Translations under genes and position numbers: made by a program
DNA from: a bacterium
GTDB taxonomy: Bacteria > Bacteroidota > Bacteroidia > Flavobacteriales > Schleiferiaceae
DNA length: 64,000 bases
Assembly (NCBI GenBank): GCA_016125155.1
Contig: WGMI01000015.1
Location: 1 to 64,000 of the forward strand
Reading direction: 5' to 3'
The notes under the pieces: generated by a model
The model's database searches: none
Told to the model about the DNA's origin: nothing
The model's input: only the letters and a program-made list of their open reading frames with translations
Shown here: piece after piece, positions 1 through 10,369 of the stretch
How the letters are laid out: each line of letters opens with the position of its first letter
Position numbering within the stretch: position 1 is the stretch's first letter

Positions 1-84
1 CGAAACTGTGTAACGCTCTTTAAGTGCCTCTAAGACAACCTTTACCTTGAACGCCATCGTCAATTGCCGTCTTTTACTTTTCAT
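1..84 (-). CDS. IS3-family transposase OrfA, N-terminal fragment (window edge)
   Basis: From an ATG at 84-82 the minus strand encodes 28 residues, running off the window: MKSKRRQLTMAFKVKVV and then LEALKERYTVS. Basic residues followed by a T-x-x-F-K-x-K-V-x-L-E-A-L-K pattern are typical of the N-terminal helix-turn-helix of IS3/IS150-type OrfA (transposase_8 family), which binds the element's ends. Completeness of the gene is unknown. The start lies just inside the terminal repeat at 115-139, as expected for this family. Confidence 0.72.
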   Translation of the reverse strand, partial: MKSKRRQLTMAFKVKVVLEALKERYTVS

Positions 85-139
85 GACAGAGAAATTAAGA
101 AAGTTCAACTTTTCTGTCCAAAAAAGTTAGACCACTACA
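1..139 (-). mobile_element. End of an IS3-like insertion sequence, truncated by the window
   Basis: A terminal-inverted-repeat-like stretch lies at about 115-139. On the minus strand it reads inward from TGTAGTGGTCTAAC into an A/T-rich TTTTTTGGACA, the layout seen at IS3-family ends. It sits about 30 bp upstream of a transposase OrfA start at position 84. The rest of the element lies beyond position 1, so the other end, the direct repeats and OrfB cannot be seen. The family is assigned from the end plus the OrfA N-terminus. Confidence 0.72.
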
Positions 140-211
140 GTTCTTTCTTCCTTTTGGAAGCGCATTGGACTTTTGAAGGGTGCGTTGAGCACAAGTGTCC
201 CAATGGAAGTC

Positions 212-1006
212 TCACACCTCCACCCCCACCACCCGCCCCTCGTAGGAGCGGACGTTGAGCGCAAGGCCGTTGGAAAAAAGCCAATACTGACCACGGATGC
301 CGAGCAGGGTGGCGCTGATCGGAAAGTCCTTTTCGGGGTTCAGACTCTTGCGGTGTACGTAGCCGGCCGGGGCGGGGTAGGAGAGCTTTGTTACGGTGGG
401 GTCGGGGCTCACATAGGCTTGAAGCTCGGCCGGGAGCAGGGCGGCCGCTTTGTTTTTTTCTGCGGTTAAATCGACCGGGTCGTCCATTCCGCTGAGCATT
501 TTTTTGACCACGGTTTTGTCGCCCATATGCTGTTTGAGCTCGACCTCGATGATCCCCGCCAAATAGCGGTTGGGCACTTCGGCCAGCACAATGGCCGACG
601 AGGCGCCTTGATCGATCCAGCGCGTCGGAATCTGCGCCCTGCGCGTTACTCCGACCTTAAGACCCCCGCTGTTGGCCAAGTACACAATATGCGGCTGCAA
701 TTGATACGCCTGCTCAAACGCCAAATCGCGCTCGGCCACCCCCAGATGTGCCTTGCTGAGTTCCGGGCGCAACACAAAATCTCCGGCCTCGGGCTTGGTC
801 ATAAAGCACTGATAACAGAAGTTCTGGCGAAATACCTTGTCCACAATCTTTCCGCAAGAGCACACGATATAGCCCTGATAATCGAGCCGCAACTCCTTTC
901 CAGTCCAGCGGTTGATGACCACCAAATCGGTACCCAATTCCATGGCATAGCGCACCGGTTCGGCCGGGGTACTCATCATTTTGTTCAAGGGACCTTCAAA
1001 CCGCAT
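212..1006 (-). CDS. DUF2797 domain-containing protein
   Basis: This 264-residue protein has the features of DUF2797, a family of unknown function common in Bacteroidota. Near residues 49-68 it has a C-x-C and C-x2-C cysteine set (CSC and CYQC) that looks like a small metal site. Around residues 107-135 a stretch with IVYLANSGGLKVGVTRR and RWIDQGA resembles the start of a GIY-YIG fold (family resemblance, inference). No signal peptide or membrane segment is seen. It starts at ATG 1006, 3 nt after the stop of the upstream hydrolase gene, so the two are probably co-transcribed. No function can be assigned. Confidence 0.8.
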   Translation of the reverse strand: MRFEGPLNKMMSTPAEPVRYAMELGTDLVVINRWTGKELRLDYQGYIVCSCGKIVDKVFRQNFCYQCFMTKPEAGDFVLRPELSKAHLGVAERDLAFEQAYQLQPHIVYLANSGGLKVGVTRRAQIPTRWIDQGASSAIVLAEVPNRYLAGIIEVELKQHMGDKTVVKKMLSGMDDPVDLTAEKNKAAALLPAELQAYVSPDPTVTKLSYPAPAGYVHRKSLNPEKDFPISATLLGIRGQYWLFSNGLALNVRSYEGRVVGVEV

Positions 1007-1009
1007 CGT

Positions 1010-1708
1010 TCAGGGTTTTGGGAAACTGTCCTGTCCCATGAACGCCTGACGCACCGTTTCCGCCAACAGCCGTACATCGACCGTGTTCAGCCCGTGGGCT
1101 CCGGGGAGTTCGAGGAAATGGCCCTTTGGCAGCGCTTCGGCCACGGCCTCGGTTTCTGCCCGGCTCACCATGCGATCGTCCGAGGCCCTGCAGAAGAGTA
1201 CCTTGGATTGGATCCCTTTCATTTGAGCCGTCTCAAGCGCCCCCCCCTCTACGAGGTCGCGCATCATGCCCGCGGTTTCTGTCAAAAGCCCCGTCCATCG
1301 ATCGGCCCCGTGCAAACGGATCAAGTCGTTGACAAACTCAGGCGCTTTGGTGCGCAGAAAATCGGCATCGAGCTTTTTGATTTCCCGGGCCCCCGACTCC
1401 AGACTCCAGTCGAATTTGGTTCCCAGCGTCACCAGCCCTAGCAAGGTGCCCGGGCGCAGGTTTTCGGTCATCAAGCCCACATAACCCCCCATTGAATACC
1501 CGAAAACATACATCGGACCGCTCCAATGCTCGAGCACTTCTTCCGCCAGGGTGCGCAGTGTCCACCCCGGAACCGCAGCTCGGGCTCCATGGCCGGGAAA
1601 CTCGTGGATGTGGGCTTGGAACCAAGGGTCGCATACACGGGCCAGGGGTTCGAGCTGGACACCGCATCCAAGCGCACCGTGGAGCAGCAGAAGAGGGGGG
1701 CGTGTCAC
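1010..1708 (-). CDS. Alpha/beta hydrolase fold protein
   Basis: A cytosolic alpha/beta hydrolase of about 232 residues. It begins with the oxyanion-hole motif LLLLHGALG, then a G-x-S-x-G nucleophile elbow (GYSMGG), a candidate acid in RASDDRMV and the catalytic histidine in LPGAHGLN near the end. The order and spacing are those of the family; the substrate cannot be told. The frame is open to a GTG at 1771, which would overlap the upstream DUF2750 gene by 50 bp. GTG 1708 gives a 13-nt gap and starts just before the first strand, so it is preferred, but the start is uncertain. It is followed after 3 nt by the DUF2797 gene. Confidence 0.82.
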   Translation of the reverse strand: MTRPPLLLLHGALGCGVQLEPLARVCDPWFQAHIHEFPGHGARAAVPGWTLRTLAEEVLEHWSGPMYVFGYSMGGYVGLMTENLRPGTLLGLVTLGTKFDWSLESGAREIKKLDADFLRTKAPEFVNDLIRLHGADRWTGLLTETAGMMRDLVEGGALETAQMKGIQSKVLFCRASDDRMVSRAETEAVAEALPKGHFLELPGAHGLNTVDVRLLAETVRQAFMGQDSFPKP

Positions 1709-1721
1709 GACCGGCGGAGGG

Positions 1722-2081
1722 TTATGCGTCGAACGATTCGCCCCGGAGCATTTCGTGAAGCTCGGAGGCACTGATGATGTAGCCGTTCAAATCCCGATCG
1801 GGATACGTGGCAATGTCTACCCCGTCCTCGCTCAAATTGAGCAGCCAACCCATCAAGTGCTGGTGTTCGATGGATTCCACCTGAAACTGGCTCCAACCCC
1901 CGCGCAGCATGTTGAGGGCCGAGGCTTCGGTGGGCCACAAGGGCATGGCGCGGTGCCCTTCTTCGTCTTCGAGCAATACGGGGCCTTCGTCGTTGCGAAT
2001 CAGCCATACCGCCGTATAAGCCGCCGAAATCAACCCTTGCATTCGCGCTTCGGCTTCGCGCGCTTCGTCTGATTCATTCAT
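1722..2081 (-). CDS. DUF2750 domain-containing protein
   Basis: A small 119-residue soluble protein. It matches the layout of DUF2750: an N-terminal helix ending near AVWLIRND, a DEEG turn, MPLWPTEASA with the conserved P-x-W-P, and a C-terminal helix-rich part with LLNLSEDGVDIATYPD. The family has no known function. The frame is open upstream to 2282, but the stretch before 2081 overlaps the FkbM gene and lacks family similarity, so ATG 2081 is chosen. It is the first gene of a probable three-gene unit with the hydrolase and DUF2797 genes. Confidence 0.75.
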   Translation of the reverse strand: MNESDEAREAEARMQGLISAAYTAVWLIRNDEGPVLLEDEEGHRAMPLWPTEASALNMLRGGWSQFQVESIEHQHLMGWLLNLSEDGVDIATYPDRDLNGYIISASELHEMLRGESFDA

Positions 2082-2166
2082 TGGCGCAAGATGGGCAATC
2101 CGAGTCGAAGTGAAGCAGAGAATGCCATGGCTTTTGCACCAGAAATTGCGCTCTCTTGCGATCCGT

Positions 2167-2904
2167 TTAACCCTTGGAATTCCCGATGCCCGGGCGGACA
2201 AAGGCCGGATTGGCGAACCGCAAACGGCGTTCTCCGCTCCATTCCAAATGCTGATCGTAAAACCCAAAGCATTGATAGCCATAGGTTTTTAAGAAAGAAT
2301 GGAAATCTTCGTAAGGCACGTGCCGGTCGTTGTGCGGGTTCATGCCCGCTTCTACCTGTACAAAGTCTATGCGTTCTGAGGCCAGTGCCTGAACAGCGCC
2401 TTTGAGCACTTCCAGATCGTGGCCCTCGGTGTCGATTTTGAGCAGGTGGATGCGCTCCATGCGATGCCGTTCCATGACCCGATCGAGGGTATCGAGCACA
2501 ATGGTTTCGCTGCCTTGGTTCAACCCTTGGTCGGAGGCGTGTACATCAAGGGTGTTCTTGGAGTCGTCGTCGAGCAATTGGATTTGAGCGCTCCCCGCCT
2601 CGGCAGCCAAGGCTTCCGGATGGATGTGTATTTGCGCAAATTGACGCGTATTGGCGGCCAGTTTGGCTCGGGTGGCGCTGACGGGTTCAAAGCAATGCAC
2701 AGTGGCTTGTGGAAACCATTGCACGAGTTTGAGCGCGGTTTGCCCTTGGTTGGCCCCGACGTCAAAGATGACCTTGGGGCGGTGTTGGGCCCCCAGTTTG
2801 AGCAGGTCGAGGTACAAATCAACCCCTTGAGGTACATACCGGCGGATGGAATCCGGGAGATTCTTCAGGGCAAAGTACCCGGAGGCTTTCAGAAACTCTT
2901 TCAT
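2167..2904 (-). CDS. FkbM family methyltransferase
   Basis: A 245-residue class I SAM-dependent methyltransferase of the FkbM type. Motif I is VIFDVGANQGQTAL at about residues 45-58. The acidic end of beta 2 lies in HCFEP, and the FkbM hallmark KIDTEGHDLEVLKGA is at about residues 160-174. FkbM enzymes O-methylate sugars and other small substrates; the target here is unknown. Start ATG 2904 is preferred over a longer frame because the protein then begins with MKEFLKASGYFALK, as in relatives. No glycosylation genes adjoin it. Confidence 0.85.
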   Translation of the reverse strand: MKEFLKASGYFALKNLPDSIRRYVPQGVDLYLDLLKLGAQHRPKVIFDVGANQGQTALKLVQWFPQATVHCFEPVSATRAKLAANTRQFAQIHIHPEALAAEAGSAQIQLLDDDSKNTLDVHASDQGLNQGSETIVLDTLDRVMERHRMERIHLLKIDTEGHDLEVLKGAVQALASERIDFVQVEAGMNPHNDRHVPYEDFHSFLKTYGYQCFGFYDQHLEWSGERRLRFANPAFVRPGIGNSKG

Positions 2905-3032
2905 GATTAGGACATTGGCGGGGTGAAGATAGCATCTGCCCCGCATCTCGAACACAGGATGCCCGCGCGATGGGCGCAAAAATGTCCCATGGGTAGCCCT
3001 GCGTGCCTTGCTCGGATTTCAGCAGGAAAACA

Positions 3033-4649
3033 CTATTTCAAATCAGCTGTGTTCGGAACCGTTGTGGTATTGCCATCGCGTTGGGCCCGGTAGTGGGGAG
3101 ACATGATTTCGATGTCCCTCAAGGCGCAGAATTCCTGAATTTTTTCGTGCACGGCGCTCAACAAGCCGGCTTGACGGTTGGCTTCAGACGTAAAAAAGCA
3201 CAATCGGTACGAAACATAGAAATCGTCGAGTGAGGTTTGCAGTACGAAGGGTTCGGGATGGTGTTGGACTCCTTCGACCGACCGAGCCGCATCGGTCAAA
3301 GTGGCATATAAAAGCGGGTAGGGTACATCGTAGCCAATGGTGACTACGGTGCTTAAAATCAAACCTTCATCTTTGGCCAAGGTGCTGTAATTGATGCTAT
3401 TGGTATTCATGACTGCCGAATTCGGCACAGAGATGACTTCGTTAAACGGTGTTTTGATTCGGGTTACGAGCAAGTTGCGCTCGATCACATCTCCATAAAC
3501 GTCTCCCATCCGAACCCGATCGCCTATTCGGAACAACCGCATATACGTCAACATCATGCCAGAGATGATGTTCGATAAAGAACCCGCTGAACTGAACGTA
3601 AAGAGAAAGCCGAGAAACACTGAAACGCCCTGAAAAACAGGCGACTGACTTCCGGGCAAATACGGGAATATCGAGACAAACAGCAAAGCGAGCATCAAGA
3701 CCCGAATCAACTGGAAGGTGGGTGCCGCCCATTCGGGGTAGAACCCCCTGATCCGCATTTTGCCTAATTCCAATTCGGTCTTAATCAGTTGGAATACGCG
3801 TATCAACAAGCGGAAGAACAACACCAAAATGCCAATGGTGACCAGATTCGGCAGATAGTCTTTGAATTGTTGCCCCATTTCGAGCAAAGGCCCTGCAATG
3901 GCCGAAAGAAACTCTTGGGTAATGGGCCGGGTTTCGGGAAAAATGGCGAAGAGAATCGGAATGGCCATGGCGATGAGTGCCAGGCTAAGCAACCAACGCG
4001 AAGCGCGAAACAGGGTCTTAACCCAAGGCATGGTATTGTCCGAAAAGAGCACATCCAACCCCTGTTGCTCCCTCTGCTCTCTTTTGCGCTCAATCCGGGC
4101 CAGGTAACGCCGTTCCCACCAGCCGGCGGTGCGTTGTACCAGCCAAATCGAACCGATTAAAATCCCCAAAACGAGTAGGGAAGCCCCGATTTCCAACGCA
4201 ATGGTCTTAGGATGGGTACGGGCCTGGTATTGCCGGGCGGCTTTTAAAGTACGCTCTCTAAAGACGCTTGCCAAGGTGGTTCCCGAAGCTTGGTACAGGC
4301 GCTCGTCGTTTTCGTTTACGTTGATAATAAGCTGGTTGCGAAACCACAATTCGGTACCGGCATCACCTTGCCGAATGGGGAGCGAATCTTCGGTCAGTCC
4401 GCGGTATCGAGACAGTTCGGCGATCCGTTCGGTGAAAGAGGCCGCGCGTTCTTCGAGGCTCAGATCTCCGCTGCCCCGGTAGATTAGAAACAAAGTATCG
4501 CCCAAAGGACCCAGAACGGCGGCGTGGGGTGCATGGAGACGGAGGGAATCGAGCCGATCTTGAGGCAGTGCTGCACCGGTTTGTCCGAACGCGGCGGAAA
4601 CGGTGCCGAGCAACCCGGCAGTAAGCAAGAGCACTCGGTGGGTATTCAT
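3033..4649 (-). CDS. MscS family mechanosensitive ion channel
   Basis: A 538-residue inner-membrane channel of the extended MscS type. It has an N-terminal signal-like segment (MNTHRVLLLTAGLLG, then AFGQ) and a periplasmic domain of about 120 residues. Several hydrophobic helices follow between residues 150 and 350. The MscS pore and beta domain come next, with SNIISGMMLTYMRLFRIGDR, GDVYGDVIERNLLVTRI and ISVPNSAVM. Such channels release solutes on hypo-osmotic shock. ATG 4649 is chosen because it gives the signal segment; an upstream in-frame extension to 4757 is not conserved-looking. It stands alone between the FkbM gene and the groEL terminator. Confidence 0.88.
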   Translation of the reverse strand: MNTHRVLLLTAGLLGTVSAAFGQTGAALPQDRLDSLRLHAPHAAVLGPLGDTLFLIYRGSGDLSLEERAASFTERIAELSRYRGLTEDSLPIRQGDAGTELWFRNQLIINVNENDERLYQASGTTLASVFRERTLKAARQYQARTHPKTIALEIGASLLVLGILIGSIWLVQRTAGWWERRYLARIERKREQREQQGLDVLFSDNTMPWVKTLFRASRWLLSLALIAMAIPILFAIFPETRPITQEFLSAIAGPLLEMGQQFKDYLPNLVTIGILVLFFRLLIRVFQLIKTELELGKMRIRGFYPEWAAPTFQLIRVLMLALLFVSIFPYLPGSQSPVFQGVSVFLGFLFTFSSAGSLSNIISGMMLTYMRLFRIGDRVRMGDVYGDVIERNLLVTRIKTPFNEVISVPNSAVMNTNSINYSTLAKDEGLILSTVVTIGYDVPYPLLYATLTDAARSVEGVQHHPEPFVLQTSLDDFYVSYRLCFFTSEANRQAGLLSAVHEKIQEFCALRDIEIMSPHYRAQRDGNTTTVPNTADLK

Positions 4650-4774
4650 TAATCTGGACTTAGGCGAAGTAAATCTAAGCAGGAGTCCTTCCGCCCAAAG
4701 AAGTTCCACGCCAAAATGGGTTGTGTTCATAGGGGAGGCCAACGCGTCTGAGCCCATGGCGATTCTGGACCCAC

Positions 4775-4800
4775 AAAAAAAACCCCGCCGAAGCGAGGTT
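4775..4800 (-). terminator. Rho-independent terminator of groES-groEL
   Basis: Read on the minus strand, the hairpin arms AACCTCGC and GCGGGGTT (one G-U pair) flank a TTCG loop and are followed by a run of T. It begins 23 nt after the groEL stop. Confidence 0.8.
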
Positions 4801-4822
4801 TTCGAACAGATTCTCAGGATCC

Positions 4823-6481
<1,659 letters not shown>

Positions 6482-6496
6482 TTAAACGGTTCGGAA

Positions 6497-6775
6497 TTAA
6501 AGGATTCCGAAAATGTCAGACTCCTTCATGATCAGGTAGTCCTTGCCTTCAAACTTGATTTCGGTGCCCGAGTACTTGCCGTAAAGTACTTCGTCTCCGG
6601 GTTGTACGGTCATCGGTTCGTCTTTTTTGCCCTGACCCACGGCGATTACTTTGCCGCGTTGGGGTTTTTCCTGAGCGGTATCGGGAATAATCAGACCGCT
6701 CGCAGTTTTGGTTTCAGCCGGCATGGGCTCGACCAGAACGCGGTCGGCCAAGGGGCGGAGATGAATGTTGGACAT
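6497..6775 (-). CDS. groS: Co-chaperonin GroES (Hsp10)
   Basis: A 92-residue co-chaperonin that caps the GroEL ring. It has [10 protein letters not shown] at the start, the mobile-loop region [19 protein letters not shown] with the GroEL-binding IIP-type tripeptide, and the roof and C-terminal strands [13 protein letters not shown] and [13 protein letters not shown]. The frame is open to 6919, but only ATG 6775 gives the family N-terminus. It is the first gene of the groES-groEL operon; the upstream yebC unit is insulated by a terminator at 6854-6888. Confidence 0.97.
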   Translation of the reverse strand: MSNIHLRPLADRVLVEPMPAETKTASGLIIPDTAQEKPQRGKVIAVGQGKKDEPMTVQPGDEVLYGKYSGTEIKFEGKDYLIMKESDIFGIL

Positions 6776-6853
6776 GGGTTGTTGAAGGTTTTGGTGAAAC
6801 AACGTTTGGCGTCGTTTGACGGGTCGGGCAGGTCGAAATTCATGCCAAGACAC

Positions 6854-6888
6854 AAAAAAGCCGCCCTTTTGCTCTGAAAAGGCGGCTT
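6854..6888 (-). terminator. Terminator between yebC and groES
   Basis: On the minus strand the arms AAGCCGCC and GGCGGCTT, extended inward by CTTTT/AAAAG pairing, form a long hairpin followed by a T run (A run at 6854-6858 on the + strand). It sits about 100 nt past the yebC stop and 80 nt before groES. Confidence 0.8.
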
Positions 6889-6988
6889 GGGGCGAATCGA
6901 GCCCTGTGTTGTCTGTCAAGCTGTCGTTTGGATCCTGGTTGTTTCTGCCAAGCGACGGTTCGATGTTGTCAATTCGTCAGTGTCAAGC

Positions 6989-7702
6989 TCAGGCCATATT
7001 GTGATAGACCGCCTGCACATCGTCGTCGTCCTCGAGGCGTTCGAGCAGTTTTTCGACCTCTTCGATTTGTGCTTGGCTCAAGGTCTTGGTATCCATGGGG
7101 ATGCGCTCAAAACCCGAGCTAACAATCTGAATGCCGCGGTCTTCCAGCGCCTTTTGAATCGAGCCGTAATCCGGAAAGTTCCCGTAGACCATCAAGCTGT
7201 GGTCTTCCTCGTCCCGGAACACTTCTTCGGCACCGAAGTCAATCATTTCCAATTCGAATTCTTCGGGATCCAGCCCTTCTCCAGCAATTTTGAAGTGGCA
7301 TTTGCGTTCGAACAAAAACTCGACCGAACCGCTGGTGCCCAAGCTGCCGTTGAATTTGTTGAAATACGACCGGATGTTGCCCACGGTGCGGGTGGGGTTG
7401 TCGGTGGCCGTTTCGACGAGCAGGGCAATGCCGTGGGGGGCGTAGCCTTCGTAGACCAATTCTTTGTAGTCCGCCTGGTCTTTGGCCGTCGCCCGTTTGA
7501 TGGCACGCTCCACATTGTCCTTGGGCATATCGGCGGCCCGCGCGTTCTGAATCAAGGCTTTGAGTCGCGAGTTCGCCTCGGGGCTGGGGCCGCTTTCCTT
7601 GACGGCCATGATGATGTCCTTGGTGATCCGCGTAAAGACCTTCGACATCGAAGCCCACCGCTTCATTTTCCGCGCCTTGCGGTATTCAAACGCTCTTCCC
7701 AT
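6989..7702 (-). CDS. yebC: YebC/PmpR family protein (TACO1-type)
   Basis: A 237-residue cytosolic protein of the YebC/PmpR/TACO1 family, annotated as transcription regulators and, in recent work, as translation factors for difficult proline stretches. It starts MGRAFEYRKARKMKRWASMSK and continues with AVKESGPSPEANSRL, NMPKDNVERAIKRA-like sequence (here DMPKDNVERAIKRA) and YEGYAPHGIALLVE, all family signatures. The length is typical. It is monocistronic, with its own terminator downstream. Confidence 0.95.
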   Translation of the reverse strand: MGRAFEYRKARKMKRWASMSKVFTRITKDIIMAVKESGPSPEANSRLKALIQNARAADMPKDNVERAIKRATAKDQADYKELVYEGYAPHGIALLVETATDNPTRTVGNIRSYFNKFNGSLGTSGSVEFLFERKCHFKIAGEGLDPEEFELEMIDFGAEEVFRDEEDHSLMVYGNFPDYGSIQKALEDRGIQIVSSGFERIPMDTKTLSQAQIEEVEKLLERLEDDDDVQAVYHNMA

Positions 7703-7817
7703 GGGTGTTGTATCAATTGGAGGGGGCTAATTTAACAAGGGGTGGGGTTGAGGTTGTGCCGTAGGTCTTAACATTGTCGAATTCCATTCTGGATTCCATT
7801 CCAGGTATTGCAGCACG

Positions 7818-8411
7818 ATGAAGAAGGTCTTTTTTCCCTTGTTTTCGATATTCCTCCTCTACCAGGCTGTCAAAATGCTGCTGTTTCTCTGGGGTACTCC
7901 ACCCGAAACGCTACCGATGGGGATTCAGTTGTTGCTGTCGTTTCTCCTCTCGCTCTACCTTACGGGTGTCTTTGCCTTTGTGGGTTTCGCTTTTCCAACG
8001 AGTCGAGCGTTGAAAGGATACTACCGGATCCGCAATCCCCGGCTGTTGGAACTGATATACAGGCGTATGGGGGTAGAAGCGTTTCGCCAGGCTTTGCTCA
8101 GAACCTATTGGGGAAAACCCCAACACCAAAAGCGTTTCTTTGACGGACGACAGGGGGGAATCGAAGCGTTGATGCACCAAACCCGTCAAGCGGAATTTGG
8201 ACATTTGGGAGCGGGAGTGTGCATTGGTTTGGCCACGGTGTTGTTGGGTTGGAAAGGGCATTGGGGCATCGTTCTTGGGCTGATTTTTTGGAATGTCGTG
8301 GGCAATGGATATCCCATCGTCTTGCAGCGTCACCACCGCATGCGGATTGAGAGAATAATTCGAACCCATACATCGTCGTTGGGCCAAATTCCGAGGCAGA
8401 ATATCGTTTAG
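7818..8411 (+). CDS. CrtO-like (glycosyl-diaponeurosporenoate) acyltransferase-family membrane protein
   Basis: A 197-residue membrane protein with two hydrophobic segments near the N-terminus (about residues 5-65) and two near residues 135-170. The middle has YYRIRNPRLLELIYRRMGVE, FRQALLRTYW and TRQAEFGHLGAGV. The end has NGYPIVLQRHHRMRIERI. This N-x-x-P-x-x-x-Q-R-x-x-R layout and the E-x-G-H motif are those of the CrtO family (glycosyl-4,4'-diaponeurosporenoate acyltransferase) of staphyloxanthin synthesis. No carotenoid genes adjoin, so the real acyl acceptor is unknown. The next gene starts 3 nt after its stop, implying co-translation with a membrane protein. Confidence 0.6.
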   Translation: MKKVFFPLFSIFLLYQAVKMLLFLWGTPPETLPMGIQLLLSFLLSLYLTGVFAFVGFAFPTSRALKGYYRIRNPRLLELIYRRMGVEAFRQALLRTYWGKPQHQKRFFDGRQGGIEALMHQTRQAEFGHLGAGVCIGLATVLLGWKGHWGIVLGLIFWNVVGNGYPIVLQRHHRMRIERIIRTHTSSLGQIPRQNIV

Positions 8412-8414
8412 GGC

Positions 8415-9824
8415 ATGAAGGCCAGCCGTAGCTTGATTCGTTTTCTTCCCCCGATCGGTTTGTTCTTATTCGGGGTTGCTACCGTGTACTATTCGCTCCT
8501 GTGCATCGACCCTGGCCACGATTGGGGCGATGATTTTGCCTTGTACATTCATCAGGCTCAGTGTTTTGCTCATGGCGAATCGCTACAGGCTTTGTTGGAT
8601 TGGAATCGAATATCGAACGCCGAAACCCCATTGGGCCCCGATTTGTATCCCTGCGGATTTCCCTTTCTGCTCTCTCCGGTTTACGCAATGTTCGGGCTCG
8701 ACTTTGTGGCGCTCAAGGTGTTTTGCAGTTTGTTTTTTTGGGCCAGCCTGCCGCTTTTGTACGCGTATTTCCAGCAGCTGGGTGGATCGGCTTGGAGATC
8801 GCTGGTCGCTGCGGGATTCATCGGGTTGAACATTCATTTCTTGACGTTTTCCAATCAGGTGCTCTCCGACTTTCCCTTTTTGTTTGCCGTCGTTCTGTCG
8901 TTGTACCTCATCAAAACAGCCAGAACTCCTCGGGCTCATGTAGGACTCGGCATCGCATTGTTCTCGGCCTATTGGATCCGTGATGCCGGATTGTTGCTCG
9001 TACCCACCTTGGCCGCTGAGCAAATGGGGCGGTACCGGAGGGAACCCGGCGGATCTCGGAGGTTTTGGCTACCCTACACGGTTTTTGGCCTATTGGCCTT
9101 GGGGGTTCATGGAGTCCTGCCCCAAGGGGGCGCTCGGCATTGGGCGCGTTTGTTCGAGGGCTTCGATGGAAAGATTTTGGCAGACAACGGCCCTTATTAC
9201 ACCCAATTGCTGTCCGAAGCGTTTCGCTTCGACTGGGAGTTTTCACATGGGCTGTTCATTGTAGGGGCATTTGTTTTCGGACTCGCGGTGCGCGGACGTC
9301 CCCAACCGGGCTTGCTTACATTCATTGGTCTTTATGCCTTGCTGTTGCTCTTCTGGCCGCATCATCAGGGGCAGCGGTTTTTGTTTCCGCTCCACCCTTG
9401 GGTCGTTTGGTTTGTTTCAGAAGGGTTGGTTTTTGTAGAGCGCCGTTTGCAGTTGCCCGAAGGATGGGCCGTGGCCACTTTGGTACTGATCGGCATCCCG
9501 TATGTCCAAAAATCGCTGAGCTGGACCCGGGGGGTGGCCCTAGAAGATTCCAACGCTGTGTATTCCGAAGAGCTTCAGCAGATCTATCGGTACGTCCAAG
9601 AACAGCTGCCGGAAGACGCCATTGTAGGCTTCGTAAAACCCCGAGCTCTGCATCTCTTTTCGGGTGTTCGGTCGGTTTATCTGGAAGACCCTCAGCGACT
9701 TTCAACCTCCTTGGCCGAGTATGCCTTGATCGATGGAACCCTTGACTTAGCCGATTGCGGGTGCACCCTGGTGCAATCGTTTGAACACTGGGAGTTGGTT
9801 CAAAAGCATCCCATCCAGCCTTGA
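8415..9824 (+). CDS. GT-C-like polytopic membrane protein, putative glycosyltransferase
   Basis: A 469-residue polytopic membrane protein with about ten hydrophobic segments and a soluble C-terminal part of about 110 residues. The first periplasmic loop carries a D-D pair (GHDWGDDFALYIHQ) followed by an L-x-P-C-G-F-P stretch. This is how GT-C enzymes of the ArnT/PMT superfamily, which use lipid-linked sugar donors, are built. Fold assignment is from this layout only; donor and acceptor are unknown. It starts 3 nt after the CrtO-like gene, so the two probably modify the same envelope molecule (inference). Confidence 0.6.
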   Translation: MKASRSLIRFLPPIGLFLFGVATVYYSLLCIDPGHDWGDDFALYIHQAQCFAHGESLQALLDWNRISNAETPLGPDLYPCGFPFLLSPVYAMFGLDFVALKVFCSLFFWASLPLLYAYFQQLGGSAWRSLVAAGFIGLNIHFLTFSNQVLSDFPFLFAVVLSLYLIKTARTPRAHVGLGIALFSAYWIRDAGLLLVPTLAAEQMGRYRREPGGSRRFWLPYTVFGLLALGVHGVLPQGGARHWARLFEGFDGKILADNGPYYTQLLSEAFRFDWEFSHGLFIVGAFVFGLAVRGRPQPGLLTFIGLYALLLLFWPHHQGQRFLFPLHPWVVWFVSEGLVFVERRLQLPEGWAVATLVLIGIPYVQKSLSWTRGVALEDSNAVYSEELQQIYRYVQEQLPEDAIVGFVKPRALHLFSGVRSVYLEDPQRLSTSLAEYALIDGTLDLADCGCTLVQSFEHWELVQKHPIQP

Positions 9825-9880
9825 ATTCGGGGTTACAATGGCACCGAGTGGGGCGTGGTCCGCGTTCTGGGCCGATAAAA

Positions 9881-10369
9881 TCAGCGGTTGTCGAGCACCT
9901 TTCGTTTCAGTTCTTGCTTGTATTCCACCACTTTGCGCAACAGATCGGGATCGGATGTAGCGAGAATTTGGGCGGCCAAAATCCCCGCGTTCAAGGCTCC
10001 ATTCACCGCTACCGTGGCCACAGGAACGCCCCCGGGCATCTGAACAATCGAGAGCAGGCTGTCCCAACCGTCGATCGAGTTCGAACTCTTGACGGGCACG
10101 CCGACTACGGGGAGGGGGGTGAGTGAGGCCAACATTCCGGGCAAATGAGCGGCCCCGCCCGCTCCGGCAATCAACACCTTGAGCCCCCGGCCTATGGCAC
10201 TTTGGGCGTATTCTACCATCCACTCGGGCGTTCGGTGAGCCGAAACAATGCGGACTTCGTGGGGAATCCCTAGTTCGGCTAAAAAATGCGCTGCAGCCTC
10301 CATCACAGGTAGATCAGAGCGGCTGCCCATGGCAATGCCCACCAAGGGCGATTCGTTTTCGGGATTCAT
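9881..10369 (-). CDS. purE: 5-(Carboxyamino)imidazole ribonucleotide mutase PurE
   Basis: A 162-residue class I PurE. It converts N5-CAIR to CAIR in de novo purine synthesis, acting after PurK. Visible motifs are [27 protein letters not shown] with the catalytic histidine region, [20 protein letters not shown] and [10 protein letters not shown]. Its ATG overlaps the last 4 nt of purK, indicating translational coupling. Length and motif set are normal. Confidence 0.97.
   Translation of the reverse strand: MNPENESPLVGIAMGSRSDLPVMEAAAHFLAELGIPHEVRIVSAHRTPEWMVEYAQSAIGRGLKVLIAGAGGAAHLPGMLASLTPLPVVGVPVKSSNSIDGWDSLLSIVQMPGGVPVATVAVNGALNAGILAAQILATSDPDLLRKVVEYKQELKRKVLDNR

Noticed and set aside
6776-6853. 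A CIRCE (HrcA) operator upstream of groES
   Set aside because: No TTAGCACTC-N9-GAGTGCTAA or close variant is present.
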